Assembly (NCBI GenBank): GCA_947176285.1
Contig: CAMWQF010000003.1
Coordinates: forward strand, 1 to 33,793
Length of the DNA stretch: 33,793 bases
Direction: 5' to 3'
DNA from: an uncultured Porphyromonadaceae bacterium
Lineage (GTDB): Bacteria; Bacteroidota; Bacteroidia; Bacteroidales; Muribaculaceae
Shown here: positions 25,209-33,793 of the stretch, one piece after another
Layout of the letters: every line of letters begins with the position of its first letter
Numbering within the stretch: position 1 is the stretch's first letter
Notes under the pieces: model-generated
Database searches by the model: none
What the model saw: only the letters and a program-made list of their open reading frames with translations
Told to the model about the DNA's origin: nothing
Position numbers and translations under genes: made by a program

Positions 25209-27104
25209 ATGATAAAAACTTTTAAATATATTAGCCGGATAGCCCTCGTCGGTACGATGGCTTTCAGCGTTTCGTCTTGTGCGGATGAGTACTCGATGCC
25301 GGCTCCCGACATAGATCCGGCACAACTCGTGGAAGGCGTGGCTTTCACCGTGGAGCATGATGCTCAAAACCCCAACATCATACATCTCAAGAGCCTGATG
25401 CCTTCCAGTTATGCAGTGGCATGGGTCACTCCACAGGGGCGTCGTAACACCAATGAGGTGACCCTTCAGATTCCCTTTGATGGAGAATATGAGGTTCAGA
25501 TGGGTGTGAATACTCGTGGCGGATATGTATGGAGTAATCCTTATTCCTTTACAGTGGATGAGTTCTGTGCCGAATTTGTTGACCATTATCTGTGGAAACG
25601 TATCAGTGGTGGCGTTGGCAATAGCAAGACATGGCAACTTGACCTTGCTGTGCTTGAGGATGGATCTACAAAGACTACTTTCTGGAATGGTCCGCATTGG
25701 TATTGGAATCCTAACTACACATGGGATCATCTTCATGCAACCACAGAGACTGAAACTGCTGTTAACAATTACAAGGACAGTGGCAAGGATTGGGATCCGG
25801 CTACAGCAATTGATCCAAGTGAGGTCCCTGCGTCTGATGGTGAGAATAATGCCGGATGGTATTGGCCTGCTGAATATTCAGGAAACTCATGGATGTGTGA
25901 AGCCAAGAATTATGGCTATATTACATTTGATCTTATTGATGGTGCCAATGTCACGATCTCGGATGCAGATGGCAATGTGATCGAGAAGGGAAGCTATCTT
26001 CTTGACGTGGATAATCACACCATCTCATTCTCAGGTGTTTATCCATTGAATTCCAGCAATAATGGAGTGATGTCGCGTGAATGCAAGATTCTCTATCTTT
26101 CTGATTTCGGTATGCAGCTTATCCAGGACGGCCTCACTGCAGGTTCTGCAACATCGCTCAACTATGTGACTAAGGATTATTTTGATAATTATCAGGCAGC
26201 TGAGGTGTCTCAAGAACCGGAATTGCCGGATGGATGGAGAGAAGATGTGTCTCAGACTGTCATCACTTCCGTGAAGTGGGTACTCTCTGACAAGAATCCT
26301 CTCGACTGGGCTAACCTTGACGGGTCTCTTATGAACGGATGGCACAATCCGGAAGATTATCCTGATTGGCTTGGCACTCCTGATCCTGCGTCATATGCCG
26401 ACTTCTCAATGACTCTTGACAGCAACGGCAATTCAGCCAAGTTTGTTTACCCTGATGGATCAACCATAGATTGCACATATGAATTGAGTGACAATGGTAT
26501 TTATACTTTCTCAGAGCCTATTAAGTCATTCTCTCTTGTAGGATGGGCAAGTTTCGCAGTTGATGCTGAAAACAGCCTACGTATCCTCCAAATTGAAAAG
26601 AATGTCTACGGCAATGTGGCAGGAATCTGGCTTGGTGCCCTCTCAAGCGAAAAACCTGAATATATGGCATATCACTTCGTGCCTACAGCCGGCAGCGGCG
26701 GTGGCACAGGTTCTGATGAGCCGGCATATGCTGCAACATTAAACTATTTTAGCACTAATTGGGCATTAAGTGTGGCAAGTGATCCGGTGATATTTACCGG
26801 TGATGGAGTATATACTGCTACTGTCTATGGAACTGTGCCTGAAGAGGGTCCCGGCGGTATGTACCTCGATATTCCGAATATCTTGATTGATTATCCAAAT
26901 GTAGACGTAACCATTAAGGATGTAAAGGTCGACGGCAATTCGATTTCTTTCTCCGATGAAGTGATAGAGAGAGGTACGGGGGATGATCCGAACACCTATC
27001 GCCGCTATTTCTTCCATCAATGGGGCTTGAATCTGGATACTGCTCCCAACTATGTTTTCAATAGTTCGCTCGAAGTTACTTTTGAAGTGAAGATGGGCGA
27101 TTGA
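25209..27104 (+). CDS. Multidomain surface glycan-binding lipoprotein in the SusE/SGBP position
   Basis: Start M at 25209 (MIKTFKYISRIALVGTMAFSVSSCADEYS); Cys followed by Asp/Glu; PKD/Ig-like N-terminal domain, two beta-rich repeat modules, Gly-rich linker SGGGTGSDE, C-terminal CBM-like domain. Confidence 0.82.
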   Translation: MIKTFKYISRIALVGTMAFSVSSCADEYSMPAPDIDPAQLVEGVAFTVEHDAQNPNIIHLKSLMPSSYAVAWVTPQGRRNTNEVTLQIPFDGEYEVQMGVNTRGGYVWSNPYSFTVDEFCAEFVDHYLWKRISGGVGNSKTWQLDLAVLEDGSTKTTFWNGPHWYWNPNYTWDHLHATTETETAVNNYKDSGKDWDPATAIDPSEVPASDGENNAGWYWPAEYSGNSWMCEAKNYGYITFDLIDGANVTISDADGNVIEKGSYLLDVDNHTISFSGVYPLNSSNNGVMSRECKILYLSDFGMQLIQDGLTAGSATSLNYVTKDYFDNYQAAEVSQEPELPDGWREDVSQTVITSVKWVLSDKNPLDWANLDGSLMNGWHNPEDYPDWLGTPDPASYADFSMTLDSNGNSAKFVYPDGSTIDCTYELSDNGIYTFSEPIKSFSLVGWASFAVDAENSLRILQIEKNVYGNVAGIWLGALSSEKPEYMAYHFVPTAGSGGGTGSDEPAYAATLNYFSTNWALSVASDPVIFTGDGVYTATVYGTVPEEGPGGMYLDIPNILIDYPNVDVTIKDVKVDGNSISFSDEVIERGTGDDPNTYRRYFFHQWGLNLDTAPNYVFNSSLEVTFEVKMGD

Positions 27105-27135
27105 GAACTCCTTATAAAGGAATAATATTTTCACA

Positions 27136-27166
27136 GAAAGGGCCCGGCTGATTACCGGACTCTTTC
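27136..27166 (+). other. Intercistronic RNA hairpin between the SGBP and GH5 genes
   Basis: gaaagggcccgg-ctgatta-ccggactctttc: 12-bp imperfect stem (one G-U, one C-A), 7-nt loop, no strong T-tract after it. Confidence 0.5.
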
Positions 27167-27189
27167 CCCAATTTAAAACATAAATTTTC

Positions 27190-28935
27190 ATGAAACTTAA
27201 GAATTTATTTTTTACTTTTGCGTTGCTTTCTATAGGGCTTCTAAGCTCATGCGGAGAAGATCATCCTTCTCCATCTTGGGGCGACAGTGGAGGTATGACC
27301 GTGAAGGATGAGTTGCTTCTTTCCAATGAAGGAGCGCAGACCCTTAATATCAAGGCTTCCGTGAAGCCAACACTTACTACGGATGCTGATTGGCTGCACA
27401 TTGGCGAAGTCAAGAATCTCACTACCGGTATATATACCGTTGAAATTAAGGCTGAACCCAACGTTTCAGGAGAGACACGCAAAGCGGAAATCACTGTCGT
27501 AGCCGGCAACGAGAAAAGTATCGTGAAGGTATCTCAGGTGTCAGGAGATCTCGTCGAGGTGAGAAGCATTGACCCGAATGGCATTCTGGATGCAAAGGGT
27601 GGAAAACTCAGCATTAAATATGTAGCCACCGGTGAGCCGGCTTTGAATCTTCCTGATTGGATCAAGCAAGACGGCACACGCTCACTTGATGAAAATATTC
27701 TGTCGTTCACCTATGCTCCGAACAATTCAGGCAGGGAACGCGAAGGGTTGATAGTGCTGGCTGTCGGAAAAAGCATTGCAAATGTGACAGTGCGTCAGGG
27801 TGCAGCAAACGTTGCAGCCATTTCCGGCAAGACTGCAAAAGAGATTGCTGCTGACATGTATGCCGGCATCAATATCGGCAACACGATGGAGTGTCCCGGA
27901 GGTGAAGGGGACTGGAGTATGCCGGTCAACGAGACTTATGTGACGGCTCTTGCAAATATGGGCTTTAACGCAGTTCGAATTCCTTGCGCGTGGGATGCCC
28001 ATGCTAAGGACGGCGTAATCGACGCTGCCTGGCTTGACAGAGTTGATGAGGTTGTCGGCTGGGTAATAGGAAAGGGTATGTATGCTCTTGTGAATACACA
28101 CTGGGACAACGGCTGGATCGAAGGAGATGCATGCAAAAAGGGGTTTGATGAGGCAGTCAATGCCAAGTTTGCTTCTTATTGGACTCAGATTGCTACCAAG
28201 CTCAACCATTATGACCAGCGTCTCCTTTTCTCTGCGTTGAACGAACCTCCGGTGAATGAGGATGCAAATGACGGTAAAGGTCATACCTACACTGCTGCTG
28301 AGAAGAAAGCCAATAAGGAACGCAGTATAGATGCCATAATGAAATATGAACAGACTATGCTTGATGCTGTTCGCGCTACGGGAGGAAACAACCTTGACCG
28401 TATTCTCGTGATGTCGGTACCCAATACCAACATCGAGATAGCCGCAGAAGGCTATTTCCAAATGCCCAAGGATGTTGTGGCAGACCGCCTTATGGTGGAG
28501 GCCCATTTCTATGCTCCCTATAATTTCAATATGATGAAGACTGATGAAAGTTGGGGTAAGGCAGCATGGTATTGGGGTAAGGATAACCACGTGGCAGGTT
28601 CCGACCGCAACAGCACCTGGGGAGAGGAAGACTATGTGAGAGACCAGATGCAACTTATGAAGAAGAATTTCGTTGACAAAGGTTATCCTACAATACTTGG
28701 AGAATACTGTGTATGCGAGGACCGCTCCAACATCGCAGGTGTAGATAAAGAAAAGCATCAGGCAAGCCAATTGCTCTGGAATAGAGAGGTGACACGCGAG
28801 GCAAAGAATGCCGGTTGTGTTCCATTCTTCTGGGAGACGGGTGGCGATATCAGCAGACGTGACGGCTCTATAATCCGCTCATACCAGCTCGACGGCCTTT
28901 TCCTGGGAGCCTCTGAGGGCAAATATCCTTTCTGA
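27190..28935 (+). CDS. Surface GH5 endo-beta-1,4-glucanase (probable endo-xyloglucanase) with two N-terminal BACON-like domains
   Basis: 581 aa; lipobox LLSSCGEDH; two Ig-like repeats ending IVKVSQVSGD and NVTVRQGAAN; GH5 motifs YAGINIGNTMECP, GFNAVRIPCAWD, LVNTHWDNGW, LLFSALNEPP (acid/base), TILGEYCV (nucleophile). Confidence 0.93.
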   Translation: MKLKNLFFTFALLSIGLLSSCGEDHPSPSWGDSGGMTVKDELLLSNEGAQTLNIKASVKPTLTTDADWLHIGEVKNLTTGIYTVEIKAEPNVSGETRKAEITVVAGNEKSIVKVSQVSGDLVEVRSIDPNGILDAKGGKLSIKYVATGEPALNLPDWIKQDGTRSLDENILSFTYAPNNSGREREGLIVLAVGKSIANVTVRQGAANVAAISGKTAKEIAADMYAGINIGNTMECPGGEGDWSMPVNETYVTALANMGFNAVRIPCAWDAHAKDGVIDAAWLDRVDEVVGWVIGKGMYALVNTHWDNGWIEGDACKKGFDEAVNAKFASYWTQIATKLNHYDQRLLFSALNEPPVNEDANDGKGHTYTAAEKKANKERSIDAIMKYEQTMLDAVRATGGNNLDRILVMSVPNTNIEIAAEGYFQMPKDVVADRLMVEAHFYAPYNFNMMKTDESWGKAAWYWGKDNHVAGSDRNSTWGEEDYVRDQMQLMKKNFVDKGYPTILGEYCVCEDRSNIAGVDKEKHQASQLLWNREVTREAKNAGCVPFFWETGGDISRRDGSIIRSYQLDGLFLGASEGKYPF

Positions 28936-28967
28936 TAATATACGAATTGAATATATTTCAACGTTAT

Positions 28968-29003
28968 AAAGGAGTCTTTGCATTTCTTGCAGAGACTCCC
29001 TTT
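28968..29003 (+). terminator. Probable terminator after GH5 (end of the plus-strand PUL arm)
   Basis: aaaGGAGTCTttgcatttcttgcagAGACTCCcttt hairpin followed by a T/A-rich tail. Confidence 0.6.
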
Positions 29004-29038
29004 AATATGCTTTATTATTATAATTTTTATTCCGGAAT

Positions 29039-30529
29039 ATGATGCAATTCAGATATATATTTGTGATAGTGGCAGTGGTAGGGATTTTAACTGGATGTGG
29101 AAAAGCAAAAGTGCCTGTAAATAATGTAGAGGATGCTAATGCTAAGCCTGTGCTTGTGCCTGACTATGTGGATATTGTAGTGCCTCCCAATATCGCTCCG
29201 ATGAATTTTGAGGTCGATATGCCGGGTGATGAATATGTGGCACGTGTGTCGGGAAGTGACGGACGTGCGTTGGTGGCTTCAGGCAACCCCATTAAATGGG
29301 ATATGAAGAAATGGCATAAGCTTCTTCAGGAATCTAAGGGAAAAGACCTTAAATATGAAGTGTTTGTCCGTAATGGCGACAAGTGGAAACTTTATGCCTT
29401 TTCCAATCATGTGGCGGAAGAGGAGATCGACCCATATATCAGTTATCGTCTAATCGAACCTTCGTTTGTGCAGTATTCTGCAATTTCTCTCAATCAGCGA
29501 GACCTCACTTCATTTGAGGAAACGGTGATTCATAATAATGCTGCTCCCACTGATGAGCGGCGCGGACAGTGCATGAATTGCCATGTGCCTCGAAATCATT
29601 ATAAGGATAAGGCTTCGATGTTTCATGTCAGAGTGAGAAATGGGGGTACTGTAATAATGGCTGGGGATTCTGTGGTGAAGGTGAATCTTAAGACTGACAG
29701 CACCATGTCTGCCGGAGTGTATCCGGCATGGCACCCTACGCTTGACCTGATAGCATATTCTGTCAACGACACTCAACAGAAATTCTTTTATTCCGGCGAC
29801 AGGAAAATAGAAGTATATGACAGAAGTTCCGATTTGATACTTTACGATATGAAGACGCATGAAGTGTCGCATATAGCCGGCGATCCAAATCTTCTTGAGA
29901 CATTTCCCGCATGGAGTCCTGATGGAAAAAAACTCTATTATTCAGTGGCAAGATACCCTGACGGAGTCACTCCGGAAAACATTGAGAATCATTACTATGA
30001 TATACGTTATGACATTGTAAGCAGAGATTTTGACTTGGCTACCCGTAGTTTTTCCGAACCGGATACGATCGTATACGCAACTTCCGAAGAGGCAAGTGCG
30101 TTGCTTCCGAGAGTCTCTCCCGATGGAAAAATCCTTCTATATTGCAAGGCTCCTTTCGGCACTTTCCATATATGGCATAAAGAAAGCGACCTTTGGATAA
30201 AAGACCTTTCCACAGGAAAAGAACGTGCATTGGAGAATGCCAACAGCGACGATACGGACAGTTATCACACGTGGTCGTCTAATGGGCGCTGGATAGTGTT
30301 CAGTTCGCGTCGTGATGACGGAAGCTATACTCGCCCCTATCTGGCATATGTTGACGTCTCAGGACGTGACAGCAAGGCGTTTGTAGTGCCGCAAGAGACT
30401 CCTTCATACTACAAGGATCTGATGAAATCATACAATGTGCCTGAATTCCTTGTTCAGCCTGTCAAAGTAGCACGTCAGGATATTCTCAGGAAAGTCAATA
30501 ATCCCCCTGTCCAAGCCTGCTATAGATAA
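29039..30529 (+). CDS. TolB/PD40 beta-propeller lipoprotein with a CxxCH c-type-heme-like motif
   Basis: 496 aa; lipobox GILTGCGKAK; CMNCH motif at 29570-29584 (RRGQCMNCHVPRNHYKDKASMFHVR); propeller repeats YPAWHPTLDLIAYS, FPAWSPDGKKLYYS, LPRVSPDGKILLYC, YHTWSSNGRWIVFSSRRDDG. Confidence 0.85.
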   Translation: MMQFRYIFVIVAVVGILTGCGKAKVPVNNVEDANAKPVLVPDYVDIVVPPNIAPMNFEVDMPGDEYVARVSGSDGRALVASGNPIKWDMKKWHKLLQESKGKDLKYEVFVRNGDKWKLYAFSNHVAEEEIDPYISYRLIEPSFVQYSAISLNQRDLTSFEETVIHNNAAPTDERRGQCMNCHVPRNHYKDKASMFHVRVRNGGTVIMAGDSVVKVNLKTDSTMSAGVYPAWHPTLDLIAYSVNDTQQKFFYSGDRKIEVYDRSSDLILYDMKTHEVSHIAGDPNLLETFPAWSPDGKKLYYSVARYPDGVTPENIENHYYDIRYDIVSRDFDLATRSFSEPDTIVYATSEEASALLPRVSPDGKILLYCKAPFGTFHIWHKESDLWIKDLSTGKERALENANSDDTDSYHTWSSNGRWIVFSSRRDDGSYTRPYLAYVDVSGRDSKAFVVPQETPSYYKDLMKSYNVPEFLVQPVKVARQDILRKVNNPPVQACYR

Positions 30530-30548
30530 AAGTGGAGTTGCATGCAAA

Positions 30549-30584
30549 AAATAAGAGAGACGCCCGGAAGCATCTCTCTTATTT
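30549..30584. terminator. Bidirectional intrinsic terminator between convergent genes
   Basis: AAATAAGAGAGA-cgcccggaagca-TCTCTCTTATTT: perfect 12-bp inverted repeat followed by a T-rich tract. Confidence 0.8.
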
Positions 30585-30605
30585 ATTTTTTATTTAGTGC
30601 TGATT

Positions 30606-32741
30606 TTACTCACTTTTTTCAGTGGGAGTAAGCCCCATATTCTCAAAGATAAATGAGTAGATGTCGGTGTATTCATCGATGATTTTGGCAATCGGTTTGC
30701 CGGCTCCGTGTCCTGCATTGCTATCGATACGGATCAGTTTTGGAGCATCACCGGTGTCGGCGGCTTGCAATGTGGCTGCATACTTGAAAGAGTGAGCCGG
30801 AACTACGCGGTCGTCATGATCGGCAGTGGTGATTAATATTGCCGGATATTTAGTTCCGTCATTCTTGATGTTGTGTGTCGGGGAGTAGGAGAGAAGATAT
30901 TTAGCCATTTCCGGGGATTCGTCTGATGTGCCGTAATCCGTAGCCCAGTTCCATCCGATAGTGAAAAGATGGTAGCGCATCATATCCATTACACCCACAC
31001 GTGGTATGGCAACTTTGAAGAGATCCGGACGCATGTTGGTGACCGCACCCACAAGCAGACCGCCGTTGCTTCCACCTTCTATTGCGAGGAGGTCTTTGTT
31101 GGTCCATCCCTGATCAATCATGTATTCTGCGGCTGCAATGAAATCGTCAAATACATTCTTTTTGTTAAGTTTGGTTCCTGCAAGATGCCATTCCTCTCCG
31201 TATTCACCGCCACCTCGAAGGTTTGCCTGTGCATAAATGCCGCCATTTTCAAGCCAGAACAGACGGTTGGCAGAGAAACCCGGGTTGAGGGTTATGTTAA
31301 AGCCTCCGTATCCGTAGAGGTATACAGGGTTTTTGCCGTCTCTCTTCAGTCCTTTCTTATATGTGATAAACATCGGTATCTCTGTTCCATCAGCGGAAGG
31401 ATAGAACACTTGTTCTGTCACATAGTCGTCAGGATTGAATCCCGGAAGTTCTGTGGCGTGGAAAAGTTTGCTTTCGCCGGTAGACGCATCATAAGCCATG
31501 ATTTGAGATGGAGTGGTGAATGAAGAGAAAGCGTAGAAGGTCTCGGTATCTTCGGGATTTGTGGAGAAAGATAGTGTCCCATATCCGGGAAGAGAAATTT
31601 CACGTTCTTTTGAGCCATCTGTGTTGTAGACATATGCGTGGTGAGAAGCATCCTGGTCGTAGGTGAGAATAAGTTTATCGCCTGCAAAGCGTGCGTCTAC
31701 CAGTACGGCAGCGTTGTTTTCTGGCACGAGGTCTTGCCAATTCTTCCGTTGAGGAGCCTTGATGTCAGCAGTCACAAGACGATATTTCGGTGCATCTGCC
31801 GATGTGAAAATATAGAGTTTGCCGTTGCGGGCTTCAATGACACTGATGTCATTATCTTGCGATTCCTCTACCGCCACCCATTGTGAATTTGGGTTGGTGA
31901 GGTCTTTTATGTATAGTGAGTTTCCGTTTCCTGCGCCTCCACCCATCACAATTAGAGTCGACTCATCGTCGGTAATGTCGACGCTGTGGAAATGAAGCGG
32001 TGCGTTGCGGTTTTCAAAAATCACTTTGTCAGTGCTTTGGGGAGTTCCTATTTTGTGATAGTACACTTTGTGGTATGTGTTGGCATTCGAGAATTCTTTC
32101 CCTTCCTCGGGCTTTTCATAAGCACTGTAGTAGAACCCGTCGCCATGCCAAGCGGCGGCAGTGAATTTTGCCCATTCGATGTGGTCGTCGAGGAGTTTGC
32201 CGGTGGCTGTGTCCATCACATATATTTCGGTCCAGTCGCTTCCGCTTCGTGAGATGGTGTAAGCGGTATATTTGCCATCGTGCGACTGATATACTCCGGT
32301 GAGTGCTACCGTCCCGTCGTCGGAAAGTGCATTGGGATCGAGGAAAACCTCGCCCTCGCCGTCAGGAGTGTCTGAGCGGTAAAGCACGGCTTGGTTTTTA
32401 AGACCGTCGTTTTTGTAGAAGTAGTATTTCCCATCTGCTTTTTTAGATGGAAGTCCGATTTTGGGATAGTCGTTTAGTTGCTCTATTCGGTCGCGTATTT
32501 TACCTCTGAAAGGGATTTTCGATAAATATTCCTGAGTGACGGCATTCTCTGCCTCCACCCAAGCAAGGGTCTCTGCCGCTGTGTCGTTCTCAAGCGGACG
32601 GTAGGGGTCGTTGACCTCGATGCCGAAATAATTGTCGATGGTTCCATCGGTTGGGGCGTCAGGATAGTTGATGCTCGCTTGTTTTGAGCAAGAAGCCATG
32701 GTGAGTGCCATAAGCGTAAAGATCGTTGTTTTTAGTTGCAT
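30606..32741 (-). CDS. Prolyl oligopeptidase family (S9A) serine peptidase, lipoprotein
   Basis: 711 aa; MASCSKQ lipobox; N-terminal YPDAPTDGTIDNYFGIEVNDPYRPLENDTAAETLAWVEAEN; GGSNGGLL nucleophile elbow; ITTADHDDRVVPAHSFKYAATLQ and SNAGHGAGKP catalytic Asp/His regions. Confidence 0.95.
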   Translation of the reverse strand: MQLKTTIFTLMALTMASCSKQASINYPDAPTDGTIDNYFGIEVNDPYRPLENDTAAETLAWVEAENAVTQEYLSKIPFRGKIRDRIEQLNDYPKIGLPSKKADGKYYFYKNDGLKNQAVLYRSDTPDGEGEVFLDPNALSDDGTVALTGVYQSHDGKYTAYTISRSGSDWTEIYVMDTATGKLLDDHIEWAKFTAAAWHGDGFYYSAYEKPEEGKEFSNANTYHKVYYHKIGTPQSTDKVIFENRNAPLHFHSVDITDDESTLIVMGGGAGNGNSLYIKDLTNPNSQWVAVEESQDNDISVIEARNGKLYIFTSADAPKYRLVTADIKAPQRKNWQDLVPENNAAVLVDARFAGDKLILTYDQDASHHAYVYNTDGSKEREISLPGYGTLSFSTNPEDTETFYAFSSFTTPSQIMAYDASTGESKLFHATELPGFNPDDYVTEQVFYPSADGTEIPMFITYKKGLKRDGKNPVYLYGYGGFNITLNPGFSANRLFWLENGGIYAQANLRGGGEYGEEWHLAGTKLNKKNVFDDFIAAAEYMIDQGWTNKDLLAIEGGSNGGLLVGAVTNMRPDLFKVAIPRVGVMDMMRYHLFTIGWNWATDYGTSDESPEMAKYLLSYSPTHNIKNDGTKYPAILITTADHDDRVVPAHSFKYAATLQAADTGDAPKLIRIDSNAGHGAGKPIAKIIDEYTDIYSFIFENMGLTPTEKSE

Positions 32742-32744
32742 ATG

Positions 32745-33793
32745 TTATTGTGGTTTTTGCATCTGTGTTATTGCGAATATATGTTTGAATTCAGGAGCAG
32801 ATTCCATTAGTGAAGGGTTTTCTATGTATCGGTTCATATTTTCTGCCCATTTGCGGTGGAACATGGTTGAAAGCAGTATGTCGTTGTAGCGTTTGGCAAG
32901 ACGTACGTCTCCTTTCATCAGGGCATCTCTCACCATGTATTTCATGAAGAATGCACGTTTGCCATACTGCACAGTGTGTTCCATTGCCCAACGGTAAGAC
33001 TCATTGAAGCGTCCGATATTGTAATATACAGGCACCTGTACAAATGCCGTCATGGAAAATTTTTCCGAATGTCTGGCATCTGATTTTTGCGGAGAATATG
33101 CTGATAAGTCGATGGATTCATTTCCTAAATTGACCCATGCCATATTATATATAAGCAGCATAGTGTAGTTGGCAGATTCTTTGATGCGCGACATGACATA
33201 TACCATCCCTTCCCAGTCGCTATTGTCAAGATGCTGAAGCATGAGCACTGTGGCTCGCAGTTGTTCGCTTTTGCGCTCAGCCATAGTGCCCCAGATCATA
33301 CCTGATGCTACTGCCGCTGCACTTATCCATCTTACTATTGCTCTATCTTTTAGGAAAATTGTGCCATCCAATAAAGAAATAAAAATATAAACTGCAGTAG
33401 AAATAATAAATGGCATCCAAAGATATTTATCGTAACTTTCCATCATAAGTTCCGGTAATCCTTTCAGATACAGATAGTCGTTATCAACAGTGTTGCCGTG
33501 GAAATATGTGTAGTACAGATGGGGCAATACGATAATCAGAAGAACAGTGATTACAGCAGTGGCGTAATTGGCATACTTTTTTTCCATTACCGCAGCCTTG
33601 ATAGCAATGATGGAGCATAAAGCCCCTGCCAAGAGTGCAAAGAATCCGGCTATGAAATAGCATGCTACAATAATTGCGGAGATAATTATTGAAACTATAG
33701 GATTCGAAGAACACCGCCGAAAGAGCAGTACGGAGGCTGATGTGAAAAGGAATCCCAATGTGTTGGAATACATGTATCCTGTTGTCTTCATCG
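32745..33793 (-). CDS. DUF6057-like multi-pass membrane protein (probably N-terminally truncated by the window edge)
   Basis: 348-aa ORF with several TM segments, then a soluble helical repeat-like region (YYNIGRFNESYRWAMEHTVQYGKRAFFMKYMVRDALMKGDVRLAKRYNDILLSTMFHRKWAENM). The first Met is 2 nt from the edge, so the true start may be outside. Confidence 0.65.
   Translation of the reverse strand, partial: MKTTGYMYSNTLGFLFTSASVLLFRRCSSNPIVSIIISAIIVACYFIAGFFALLAGALCSIIAIKAAVMEKKYANYATAVITVLLIIVLPHLYYTYFHGNTVDNDYLYLKGLPELMMESYDKYLWMPFIISTAVYIFISLLDGTIFLKDRAIVRWISAAAVASGMIWGTMAERKSEQLRATVLMLQHLDNSDWEGMVYVMSRIKESANYTMLLIYNMAWVNLGNESIDLSAYSPQKSDARHSEKFSMTAFVQVPVYYNIGRFNESYRWAMEHTVQYGKRAFFMKYMVRDALMKGDVRLAKRYNDILLSTMFHRKWAENMNRYIENPSLMESAPEFKHIFAITQMQKPQ

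Noticed and set aside
25203-25736. 177-aa minus-strand ORF opposite the surface binding protein
   Set aside because: Antisense to a gene with a clear lipoprotein signal and domain structure.
27727-28770. 347-aa minus-strand ORF opposite GH5
   Set aside because: Fully antisense to a well-supported GH5 gene; His/Cys/Ile-rich low-complexity translation with no recognisable motifs.
1-33793. CRISPR arrays, tRNA/rRNA genes, transposases, phage genes or invertible promoters
   Set aside because: No regularly spaced repeats, recognisable RNA genes, transposase/integrase motifs or long inverted repeats flanking promoters were seen by eye; a computational scan was not possible.

Overview
This is a 33.8 kb window from a Bacteroidota genome, probably a gut Bacteroidales (SusC/SusD pairs, hybrid two-component systems, TAnnTTTG promoter motifs). 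Its centre (about 2.9-28.9 kb) is a polysaccharide utilization locus. The gene content (GH31 with a PA14-like insert, GH2, GH3, GH43, BACON-GH5 endoglucanase, SusC, SusD, a surface glycan-binding lipoprotein, HTCS) matches a xyloglucan utilization locus. It is arranged as two divergent arms around about 15.5-15.8 kb. The most unusual feature is a second HTCS-like gene (10707-13910, minus) inside the glycosidase arm. It keeps the periplasmic propeller/Y_Y_Y sensor, TM and ATPase-like region. Its phosphoacceptor His is replaced by Asn, its G2 box is eroded, and it has no receiver or AraC output domain. A full-length, apparently intact paralogue sits about 1.9 kb away (15804-19886, plus). I read this as a candidate pseudo-HTCS or decoy sensor. 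Flanking content: a partial porin at the left edge that is missing from the supplied ORF track; a hemerythrin/RIC-like domain fused to a LuxR HTH; an SGNH hydrolase; a TolB-like lipoprotein with a CxxCH motif; an S9 prolyl oligopeptidase; and a DUF6057-like membrane protein cut by the right edge. No tRNA, rRNA, CRISPR or transposon was recognised. All family calls come from reading motifs, with no database search.
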